Below are positions 40,307-50,435 of a stretch of 64,000 nucleotides of DNA, piece by piece. The stretch is from positions 10,025,152 to 10,089,151 of the forward strand of contig OZ024784.1 of the NCBI GenBank assembly GCA_964017065.1. Reading direction: 5' to 3'. The translations under genes and the position numbers were made by a program. The first letter of the stretch is position 1. Each line of letters begins with the position of its first letter. The stretch is from Haliclona indistincta. Taxonomy: Eukaryota > Porifera > Demospongiae > Haplosclerida > Chalinidae. The notes under the pieces were generated by a model. It had not been told where the DNA came from. It made no database searches and was given only the letters and a program-made list of their open reading frames with translations.

Positions 40307-41376
40307 ATACTGTATACTCAAATTATGCTATTAATGAATTGAGGGAAATCAGTTGATTACCACACCACATACACTAGGTAGAAAGTCTGACACACTTAGC
40401 AGGGAATTTCCCATCTACAGTAATTTGTTCTGACCTGCCCATAAGCTATACAGATTAGATGTACAGAGTGTGTAGCTACATGTTCTAGTAGGCTAGCCAT
40501 GGTAAGTGCACCTATGCACACACACTATAAACTGATGACTACCACCTTTCATTACAATTATCTTTCTCTAACACTCTGAATACAGCTGTCCATTCACAAA
40601 CAAAGAAAATAATAATGTTACATATAGAGCCAGATAATGCACAAACCAGTACTAGCAATCCCTCCAAAAATATTTGGCACTATACTCAAGAACACAGTGA
40701 TAACAACGAACTAAGTGGCAATAATGATAATGACCATATTGAAACTAGATCACTATAATTTAAAACTGACTGCATTACTTTTTACCAAAAATGAATAATT
40801 GTCAGTAATTCATTGATGCTGATACACACATCTGTAAATGGGAGCAATCACAATATACACACATTATATCAACACATTGCTGCATTTATATAAACTATAT
40901 ATTCTATTAGTACACTAAATGTCTTCAATACATAAACACAGTGCTTACATTACCGTATACGGTATTCTTTAGATACTTCATGTCCAGATTTTCAAATCTT
41001 ATTAAATTTTTGACAAATGCAACACATAATAAACCAATGACGACTAGAATGCAGGATGAGAGTGCAGTACATGGTACACATTGTGCTACTGATCCACATG
41101 TCCTCCTAAAACATACACAAGCAACTGATAGTACACATAACAACAAGCAACCGTGCACTGCACACAGCATCAAGGATGATGATATCAACATACATACATA
41201 CATAGAAGTATTAGTAAAGTTGTAACTATGACAACTGTTGTTAGAGATTATATATATGTCATAGAAGAGGGACAGGAGAAAAATTAACAATTCTGAGACT
41301 AACTTTCAAAGTCAACATAGAAATCCACTTTTGGTACAGGACCTTTGTCATTCAACAAGCTAAGAAGATTACCCAT
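36108..41376 (-). CDS. CYRI: CYFIP-related Rac1 interactor (FAM49 family)
   Basis: Ten coding exons (41304-41376, 38470-38591, 38239-38421, 37642-37701, 37530-37595, 37341-37478, 36535-36611, 36357-36483, 36236-36303, 36108-36174) sum to 981 nt, or 326 residues; human CYRIB has 324. MGNLLSLL supplies an N-myristoylation glycine. [64 protein letters not shown] and [20 protein letters not shown] match the family closely, including the Rac1-binding DUF1394 fold. The protein binds active Rac1 and opposes the WAVE complex at the leading edge. Intron 1 is 2.7 kb. A donor at 41571 (AAG|GTAAGA) marks a non-coding first exon. One gene seems to represent the ancestor of vertebrate CYRIA and CYRIB. Confidence 0.96.
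38592..41303. other. CYRI intron 1: no gene seen
   Basis: The intron holds a degenerate AATTTTGAGAGG/CTCAAAAATTAAAT patch near 39130-39195 that resembles the ends of the 52551-53057 element, and a GT microsatellite at 40268-40305. No exon is convincing. Confidence 0.55.
40268..40305. repeat. (GT)n microsatellite
   Basis: About 19 GT units in a row without interruption, inside CYRI intron 1. Confidence 0.97.
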
Positions 41377-41800
41377 CTTTGAGTAATGATGGAGAGAGGG
41401 AGAGGGAGAGAGAGAAAGAGAGGGAGGGAGGGAGAGAAAGAGGGGGAGAGAGAGAGAGACGGTAATACAATATCCCAGACTAGCTATGCATACAGTGAAG
41501 TGTGAATAAAACTCATCAGGCTTGGTCTCATACTCACGTCTTTGTCAATATGATATCAAACTCTTTCTTACCTTGAGTCCGGTAAAATCTAGAACACTAC
41601 CGATAGATCACCTACAGCGTAGACGCACAATGACCGGCGCTCTGTGTGAGTTATAGAGCTACAGCAGCAGCTTCTAGTATACCGGTACCCGTTCGCAATT
41701 TGGGGCAGGACATCTACGCATGCGCACTGAGTTGTGGAATGTAGCATACGGTAAGGTTAAATTACATAAAAACGGTGCGATGGAATGAGCACGGGACAAC
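41377..41800. promoter_or_regulatory. Divergent promoter region CYRI / CLYBL
   Basis: 424 bp separate the two starts. On the minus strand a non-coding CYRI exon ends at 41572 with donor AAG|GTAAGA. Between it and the CYRI ATG is a purine-rich GA/GGGA low-complexity tract (about 41391-41459). The right half (41600-41800) is the probable shared core promoter, with CpG-containing segments such as GCATGCGC. Confidence 0.5.
41391..41459. repeat. GA-rich low-complexity tract
   Basis: An almost pure purine run of GAGAGGGAGAG type on the plus strand, which is a CT tract when read from the CYRI strand, located in its 5' UTR intron just upstream of the acceptor. It could serve as an extended polypyrimidine tract. 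Confidence 0.9.
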
Positions 41801-44800
41801 ATGGCCGCACGACTAACTCGCGTTCTAAAGGAATCTTCACTGACAATCTCTGAGCTACGTTTTGTTTTGAGATATTCCAAACAATGGAGTGGTTTGCTTT
41901 CCAAACGTTGCATAAATCAAAGTGCCAACCTACAGCAGAGCTGGAGTTATCGGCCAAGGCGAGCTATAATGTATGTACCAGCGTCTGACGAAAGAAAGTA
42001 TCGCAAGATCCCGTCACTCGGAGCAGACACTGTGGTACTAGACTGTGAAGATGGTGTCGCTAATAATAAAAAGGTAGGAGGGGTTGGTGATAGATAGACC
42101 ACGCCTTTACTATGAATCCAGCACTTTATTAGCTTCACTGGTGCTCTAGACCACTTTTTGCGCAAAACTTGGTAAGGGGACGAGGCAGTTAATATTTTGG
42201 CCTAATATGAACATGTGAGTATCCCGGGCACCACAGTGGCAGTTTACAGGCTCATCACTATTGCTAGTGTGGTGCAGCTAGTAGAAAAACATGGCCGCAG
42301 TGCTCAAAATGTTGCAATGTTAATAACCCTTGAGTGCCTATTCACCATGCACCATATTGCAGGTATTTGTACCCCATATAGCCACATCACTTGACAGAAG
42401 TCTAGCTATAAGACTAAAATATTTGGTAGATAATCATATTCTAGAGTTAGTTAGTGATTTTAAAACAGTAAAAGCTGCATGACAATCCTCATAAACTCCT
42501 AATCCTCTATGCCATCCGCTCACTTGATCATTTGCGTTGGCCAATTTCATGTGACCAGATGTTATGTGGTAAATTAATGGGATTTTGGAACCTTTTTGAA
42601 CAAGGCACTGTCACTAGCAAATCAATTCTTTAGCTCTGACTTTGCCTGTATCAACTAAATTACTAACTCCAGAAACTGCGAAACAACTCATGATAGTATC
42701 ATAGTAATAATCTAGACACATGTGAATAAGGCTGCAATCATTGACACTGATGATGGAGTTCATCATTAAGTTCATTGTGAAGCAAATGTGCAGATAGCCT
42801 CTCTATTAGCCTGCTAGCTGATCATGGGCATAGTCATGGATCATAGTCATGTGACACTCTTAGCAGTCACATGACTATGTGTGTAATTATGATGGCATAT
42901 GATCACTGACCATATGACCAATTTACAGTCATGGCTCTGGTTGAACGCTGGCGCTCGCTTGTTTTAATTGGAGAGGAGTGGGATGAAGCATGGATGAATG
43001 CAAACATAAGAAAAAGCGAGCCACGACACACAAGGAAAGGCCCCAAGTTCCAAGTAGCAACTACACTAGGCGACACCCCCTTTAGTTTTGGTTATTACCA
43101 CGGGATATGAGTTAGAACGTTCCTTCCCTTAGACGCTCCTGCCCATAATAAGATAATACAGTGTGACTCTATCATTAGCGCACTGATGTGTAAGAGGTTT
43201 GATATAATTACGTGCAAATAATATTATTATTGGCTGTATTGGCTGTTTTTCTTTGCAACCTGTAAATTTTCAAGTGGTAGGAACAAAAATGTTGCTAAAA
43301 CAGCATAATGCTATTCTCTGAGTTCAGTGAGTTGTTCCATAGTGAAAGTGACCAATTACCTTCTCTGTCCTTATACTCAGTGAATTAACCTTCTCTTTTG
43401 TACAATAGGAGGAAGCTCGAATCAACCTTCCTGCTGCTGTAAGCGTTGCTAATGGAGTGAGTTGTGAATGTGTAGTCAGAGTGAATGGTGTGGATAGTGC
43501 AGAGCTAATGTCTGCTGACCTAGAGTGTGTGTTTGGTTCAACAATGATTCGTGAACCTGATGCTCTCATGTTGCCAAAGTGTGAGAATGTTGAACACCTT
43601 CAGCAAGTAAGTTGATAGCTTCTTATTGTGTATGTTCTTGCCTTTCACCATTTAGCTTGATTTTGCTGTTGGGTTTCATCGAGGCAAGAAACCGCATTCT
43701 CTTCCCTTGTTTGCTATTGTTGAGAGCCCATCAGCATTACTACGATTACATGAAATGTGCAGTGTTGGGGTGTCGTCTTTGACCAATGTGAGACTCGAGG
43801 TGGCTGTATTTGGATCTGATGACTTTCTAGCCTCTCTTGGTAATTGGTAATGCTTAGTACAAATAGTTCTAGTACCATAATCTGTATAAAATATAAATTG
43901 GCCCTGACTAAATCAGTGGAACGGACACTCCCAATAGTAGACACCTCTACATTTGCTGACAATACAGATTGAACCTCCATTTAAAGGACACCTCTATAAA
44001 ATGGATGTAAAGCGCTTCCCCAACTTGTCCTTTATAGAGAGGTTCCACTGTAATTCCAATGGCTATATTTTCAGAGATTTGTAATTAGCCCATGGTTGGC
44101 ATGAGTGCTTTTTTTCAACATACCAGTACTTACATTTGTACTTCATTGATGGACAGTATCGAATGTGTATTCAATGTGGTTTGTTAGTGTTCACATGAAT
44201 CACTATGAATTATGTGTTTAACCTACCTCCAGGAGTAATTGAAAGTGGATTGTAATTTGGTGCATAGGAGTATGCAAGTAGATAGACGGCAGCACTAGGC
44301 ACATAGTAGTCAAAATCTGAATTACCTATAAAGTACTGGTTGATCATGAATGCTATAGGGGAAGTACTATTGAGAGTAGCCATGCAATTCACATTTCCCG
44401 TGATGCGCATTATTATTTTACATCAAATTTGCATTGGGGTTTGATGTACATACCATGTGCCTTACAATATTATTAGATAGCCTCGTTCCCAGGCTCTTTG
44501 GTGGCTTTGCCTATACAAGTCAGTGTATACAGTACATAAAATTTTGGGCAAAATTATGCTTGTAATGAATGATTTAGTATAACATTATACCAGGAGCCCT
44601 GGTGAGCATGTGCTTTACTGTAAGTAGCTTGAATTGCTGTAAGAGTGGTCATGGAGTGAACAAGAATGGTGATACTAGGAGCTTATCATTCCAAGGAGCG
44701 TACAACTGTGGATCAATGGAAAATGGATGGGCCGTTATTGTGCGTGAGAGTTATACACCCCTAGTACAGTGTATGTTTACACATGACTGCATGGCTCATA

Positions 44801-47314
44801 CAAAAACTGGCTAATATGGAAGTTTTCTAATGTGCTAGTGTTATTACCTTTTCACTATTGGAAGTCGTAAATGATAAGTTCCTGCTGAGGCTGGCTGAAA
44901 ATAAGCACCTGCCCTCGTGAACTGAACTTGCTGCATTGTGATGGCAACTGATAATAATAACTCAGTCTCACATGTAGGGATCTTTCACACATGATTCAAA
45001 ATGGTGGCTGTGTTGAGCTGAAAACAAGTTGTCTCGTGTAATTTTGCTCTCTCAAATTTTCTGTCGGATTAAAATACATGTATCTCTGTCATTGTCTGTG
45101 CTGAGAGTAGGTTGGTGAGCCAAACCAGTTAAATATGTAGAAAGTCAGGACAATGTTTGGAGCAATGATTGTCACTGAGAAAATGGTGACAATGCAAATT
45201 TGATCATCTGCCTGGTCATAAAAGTGCCGAGACACTGCCTAGCTATAATTCAAGCAGTGTAGGCTGCTCACATGATGGAACCTTGTTGGGGAAGCTCTGA
45301 TAATATTCAAACAACTAAGTGCTGGCCAGAGCTAGTGTGTTGTTGTTTGTGTGGCAACTGTATCTAGAGACCAGTGAAGGGAATTTTGCTGTAGAGAGGT
45401 AGAAAACCATCAAATGAAGTAGGTTGTTTACCCTCCAATTAACTGTTTGTCTTATGAGTCTACAGACAGATTGATTATGTATTTTTAGCTGTAAGTCTAT
45501 CATAGCATCCAGCTAACACAAAACTATTTGAAAGACATATGTGATGTCGATGTCATTTGTTTTTTGTATCGAAAATGAGCTAGTTTCAAACCTGGAGCAC
45601 AAGCAAACAATGTTATTTCTGTGCTATTGCATGGTTGCAACATCAAATTGAAGAAATGCCTGGATTGAGTCATGGAGTTTGTATGGCGGCCACAAAATTC
45701 TCTCCAGATAACGTGTGTATCATCTGTCATGCTTGTATTCGTACTATTTCGCTGAAGCTGAAAACAGCAAACTACCGATCGTTTTCAATTTTTCATGTCG
45801 CAATGTACAAGCAATGTACTGTGTTTTAATGTTGCTCCCTAACTCTGCAACAGGAATTTCTGAATAGTGACAGCTTAGTGATATCAACTGATTCAGCCCT
45901 TTAGTGGTACTCTGAGGACGACACTAATGTTGATAGCTCATGTGTAATATCACATGGTCTGCATGTATCATTCACATTCCATTGCCATAATACATAGCAA
46001 CCATATTATCACAGTATCCAAATAATGTTACAGTAATTGAATGCTCTCATACAAAAATTGTTACAAATGTGCCCCGTGGTTAATTCTTCTATTTTTGTCA
46101 GTTAGAGAGTAATTAATTGAGTAGTTCATGGTTGTGGTCATAATTTAATTCACCAATATCTAATTCTTCGTGTGTACTTTCATTCAGTCATTGTCTAGGA
46201 TTGTTTTCACAGCTTGAAAACTTTGTTTGAATATCGATAAGCGTTGCTTTTGCAAAGACGCTAACATTTATGCAGCACCACGCTTTTTGCAGTTTTAGAG
46301 ATAAATACAGCTCTCTTTGAGAAACAATTATTGTGATGGTTTTTTGCTGCACTCAAATACTCCCATGGAGAGATTTTTGGTGTATTTAGCGATTGTACAT
46401 GTACAAGATGGTGTTCAAGAACAGCTTTGTTATATTATTGACATGTAAGGCACTTCTCTCACCTGATCTGGTACTCGTACCAGTGTTGCTATAGTGATGT
46501 TAGTTTGCCTCCTGGTTGGCCCTGTTAAGTTGCACCATTGTATACATGTATCTTTAATTGCTGTTGTGTATTAATCTTTTGCATTAATCTTCATCAGGCG
46601 GTCATCGTACAGAGACAGCTGATGAGTTGATGTATGCTCGGCAACACTTTGTGACCACTGTCAAGTCGCATGGACTGCAGGCTATAGACCTAGTCAGTAT
46701 TGACTACAAGAGTGAGTTCCTAGTCTTCACATAATGCAGTGCTTCCCATTCAACTTAAATTCAGATCTGGCAGCTCTCAAAGCACAATCTGAGGAAGGTG
46801 CTCGCATGGGCTTTACAGGTTAGGATAGTACATAATATAATGCTGCTATAAAGCATGCATGCCAACACTTCTATAGGCAAGCAGATTATTCACCCTGGAC
46901 AAGTGCCAGTAGTACAAGATGCTTTCTCGCCTTCACCTCAGCAGATTAGCTGGGCTGTTGGACTGATACAAGCATTTGAGAATCATCAACTGTCAGGCAA
47001 GGTCATTAACAAGGACATGTGTGTTCCTTTGTGTGTCTCATGTTGACCAGCTAGTATAGAGTGATCTTTGTTGATCTAGACACATTATACTGTACACTTA
47101 GTAAGCATCTTCTGAAGTGTGGCGTAACATGACTACTTGGGCTTCATTTTCATGGGGTTAATTTTGTTCAAACTGCAGAATTAAACATCCATTATTATCC
47201 CGTGCATTATTTTATTAGGGAGCATTTGTCTATGAGGACAAGATGATAGACAGACCACTACTGCTGCAAGCTCAGAATATTGTACAATTGAAACAGTCAC
47301 TATCAGAACAATAA
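41801..47314 (+). CDS. CLYBL: Citramalyl-CoA lyase, mitochondrial
   Basis: Seven exons (41801-42073, 43409-43606, 43656-43839, 46598-46711, 46765-46818, 46877-47001, 47219-47314) sum to 1044 nt, or 347 residues; human has 340. The N-terminus is basic and lacks acidic residues for its first ten positions (MAARLTRVLK), fitting mitochondrial import. The HpcH/HpaI aldolase TIM barrel is clear: RRAIMYVPASDERKYRKI, GADTVVLDCEDGV, VRVNGVDS, LMLPKCEN, LFAIVESPSAL, GSDDF and the C-terminal GFTGKQIIHPGQVPVV. CLYBL splits citramalyl-CoA to acetyl-CoA and pyruvate in the itaconate/C5 pathway and protects vitamin B12 metabolism. AATAAA signals occur at 47310, 47322 and 47333. Introns 1 (1.3 kb) and 3 (2.8 kb) are long. 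Confidence 0.95.
43913..44052. mobile_element. Degenerate short relative of the CAGTGGAACCTCT element
   Basis: It starts CAGTGGAACGGACACTCC and ends CCTTTATAGAGAGGTTCCACTG followed by TA, giving inverted ends of the same type as the 454-bp element, with a much shorter interior. Confidence 0.65.
44478..44506. repeat. Single arm of the AGCCTCGT palindromic repeat, copy 2
   Basis: TAGCCTCGTTCCCAGGCTCT is the same arm seen at 738 and 50171. The matching right arm is not clear nearby (a weak GAGCCCTGG occurs near 44588), so this copy is truncated or decayed. Confidence 0.6.
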
Positions 47315-47407
47315 AATTAATAATAAATTCTGAATAAATTATTTTTTTTAAATGTACTTATGTGATAGTGTATGTGTACATAAAGGGTGTATTATGATAG
47401 GTCAACT

Positions 47408-50045
47408 TTATGTCAGTTCAATGGCACAAATTGTGGCTTGTTCTTTTCTCCATTTTTCAAGCCTTCTTATAGCTGAAATTGATGTAGTAGGCTTCACTAT
47501 TGAGGCTGCCTTGAGGAAGTCATCCATGCATAGTGGCTGTTCAAACAACCGATCTCTCGATACACTCTTCCAGTTCATCGCTATTGATCCAAAATCTCTT
47601 CTTGAGCAAGGCACAACATAGTCTTTCTTAGTGCCTGGTTTAGTTGAAGAGGAACTAACCACTACTTTGAAGTGAGTGGCAGTCTGCAGCTTACGGACTG
47701 ACATCATTGCTGCCTCACGAACAAGACTCTTGATATCTGCACCAGAGTATCCTTTTGTTGTGCGTGCTAGTGTGTCATAGTGACCATGAGTGAGTGATGC
47801 TGGTAGCGTGCCAACATAAAGTTGGAGCATGGTCCTTCTGGAGTCCTCCCCTGGTAGAGTGGTGCTCAAAATGCTCTGGAAACATTGCTGAACTTTGGTG
47901 TCAAGTGCAAATGGAGTGTTGGTTGCAGCAACCACAGTGATTCCATCATTTTCGTATTGCATTTGATTGACAAATTCTTCTCTTACAAGAGAGTTACAGG
48001 CAGTGCACAGCAATTCCAATTCATCGATAAATATAACTGCCAGATTTTGCTGACTAGCATGCTTGAACATATCTCTCATGGTAATTAGACACTCCTTCGA
48101 ATATCCGTCAAAATAAACAAAATTGAGGTAGTAGAAATTCGTTTCCATTTCATTAGCAATTGCATTAGCCAAGTATGATTTTCCTGTTCCAGATGGCTGT
48201 GTGCACATATTTGTGAATGTGTGAATAGGAAAATTACAATTTGACATGTCGTCATATGTGCTTACCCCGTAAAGAAGAATCCCTGTACATGTCTTTTTCT
48301 GTTTTGCAGCAAGCATGGTTATAGGAAATTGGACTCTTGTAATTGAATTTTTAATAGCTTGTTTAGTGGCATGTAATCCTATAACACTGCACCATTGCAC
48401 ACTTGGGTCACCAAACTCAACTGCCTCTGTAAACAGACAATAAAAATATCTCAGCTGTGGTCTAATTGTGGCGGTAATACCTTCAATAACATCCTCTTCT
48501 AATCCAGTGATGGGCAGCAGACACACTTTGATTAGTTGTATCGAAGCTATTGAGAACAGACTCTCACAGCTCATGGCTAGACAACGACTGCACATATGAT
48601 CTTCAAAATCATAATCTGTATCTGTTTTGCATAATGTGCAGCAGCTGTTATTGACAGAACTGACCTTCCATCTGTTCTCCTGTATATGGTAAAACAGTAC
48701 CACATGTACTGCAAATAGTGTTTTTTACCAATCCTGAACTTGGCTCATCTGTGTAATTTCATGATACTCTTAATGAAACATGGCTACTTTGATATTTGTT
48801 ACATTTTAAAGTGTTAATGAAGTGTCCCTCGGCTTCTCGATAGAGACTGAGTGCTAGATCATACTTTTGGCGAGTTTCTGCTTCCTGTGCTTTCCTTGTT
48901 AGACTATGTACCTTCTGTGTGTATAGTGAACAATAGACTGCTTTTGTCAATACAGCAAGTATTACGTTACCATCATGGTCTGGACAGTACTCTCAGCATC
49001 ACTGCTACCACTGTAAATACTAGCACCGTCACTTAATGAATCAGCTATTATGCATGAAGGGTTTTTCTAAAATAATGCCAACATCAATACTGACCTTCCT
49101 TCAGTTTCTTTTCATTCCTTCTCTTAAGCTTCTTGCTCACAAATTTCTTTACTTTGTGTAGACGACGACTACGCTTCACTTCAACATTGAGGCTAGTAGT
49201 GGACCCTGCAGTATGATTCAGCATTTTCTGATCCCATTCTCTTCTATGGTGTTTGTTTGTTGATGCTGACTTGGATTTTTTCAAATGAATCAAGCATTCC
49301 ATCAACTGATCATACAGTTCTTCTGATACTCTGGAATCATCTGTGTTTTTGATGTTAGTACATGCACTCTAGCTTGTATGCTTGCTCACAGTTCATTGCA
49401 TGTAGTATTGAGCCAACAACACAATCATAGTTAGGGAATCTATCCTTGGTCTTGATTAGAGAACACTTTTCATCTGGAACATTACTCACTTTCTGCAGAC
49501 ATGAATTTGAATTTAACATCATTCACAGTTTAGCAACTTACAATCGCTGGCAATGATTGTGTGAGATTTAACTCTGATGAACCATACTTAGCCACAATAG
49601 GATTTTTCAATGAACTTGAACCTGCAAGCAAATCAAACCACATTATTTCCTAACTAGCTGGAGCATCTTACATCTGGTGTATTGGTCTTGATCAGATACT
49701 GAAGTCATCTTTAGCTTTTTGATATTTATAAGTTGTTGACCACAAAGAATATGTATTAGTGTACTGATACTCGCTTGGTCATGCATATCATCTATATAGT
49801 TATGCAGTGGGTGAGTAGGATAAATCATGTATACACATACTTTTCAAGATGTTAATACAAGTCAAATACTTCATGGCTTGTTCATACAACTGAAGTGCTC
49901 TGTCATACTTAGCCTGTTCTTCAGCTATTCTAGCATCTTTGATTTGTGTCAGCACCTCAGCCTAGATCAGTGGTTATTATACAGTCTATTATAGCACATG
50001 CAACACACTCACTAGCCATTCCATCGATGACAACTCACTGGCCAT
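47408..50045 (-). CDS. VPS4-type AAA ATPase with two MIT-like regions and a zinc-ribbon-like insert
   Basis: Eleven exons (50013-50045, 49841-49961, 49672-49791, 49542-49621, 49390-49492, 49095-49340, 48971-49044, 48768-48914, 48481-48679, 48266-48426, 47408-48196) join in phase to 2073 nt, or 690 residues. A first MIT-like helix pair lies near residues 12-52 (EEQAKYDRALQLYEQAMKYL) and a second at 260-300 (ETRQKYDLALSLYREAEGHF). A basic linker separates them. Cys322-x2-Cys325 and Cys338-x2-Cys341 could bind zinc. The AAA part (375-690) follows VPS4: Walker A GPSGTGKS, Walker B VIFIDE, sensor AATN, GYSGADI, VRKLQTATHFK. The arginine fingers of VPS4 (RRR before FEKR) are replaced by QQC, and the KWLGE pore loop is changed. 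VPS4 enzymes disassemble ESCRT-III. The join of the N-terminal exons is inferred; two genes are possible. Confidence 0.7.
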
Positions 50046-50435
50046 TCCAAAACTCTGTGCTGTCAAATGCAACCTATGGCTACCGTCACTAGATAAAATC
50101 AATTTATGTTGGCAGTCAGCACATGTTGGTACATGTGTAACATCCCCTAATCATAATTAATAAATTATTTTAGCCATGTCCCCAGGCTCCACCCTCTTGC
50201 TTATTTTGTACCAAGAGAAACAGAGAGCCTGTGGACGAGGTTAAATTAATTTTATGATCACACTCTCGATGTTACAACATGATTAAACAAACAGCAAAAT
50301 TAATGGTTGCAACAAAAACAGCAAAGCGCATAATTATTAACAAGCTGAGGATGTATAGTTAGCACACAATGATGACAGTCAAGTCAGTGCACCTCAGTAT
50401 ATTCTACTATACTAAACTACAGTGTCCTGGAGAGG
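50046..50435. other. Gap between the VPS4-like start and the EB1 3' end
   Basis: This is the promoter side of the AAA gene and the 3' side of EB1, both on the minus strand. It holds the palindromic repeat at 50171-50243 and no coding frame I can support. Confidence 0.5.
50171..50243. repeat. Palindromic AGCCTCGT-type repeat, copy 3
   Basis: The left arm TAGCCATGTCCCCAGGCTCC and right arm GAGAGCCTGTGGACGAGGTTA form a diverged foldback of the same family as the copy at 738-818. Confidence 0.7.

Larger units (their letters stand above)
43840..46597. other. CLYBL intron 3: repeat fragments, no gene seen
   Basis: It contains a degenerate TA-type element (43913-44052) and one arm of the AGCCTCGT palindrome (44478-44506). 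The rest shows no convincing exon on either strand. Confidence 0.55.

Noticed and set aside
47408..48703. Single 431-codon AAA frame taken as one exon
   Set aside because: The residues between LLYG and PSGTGK break the Walker A motif. Removing an in-phase intron (48197-48265) and another (48427-48480) restores VPS4-like sequence.
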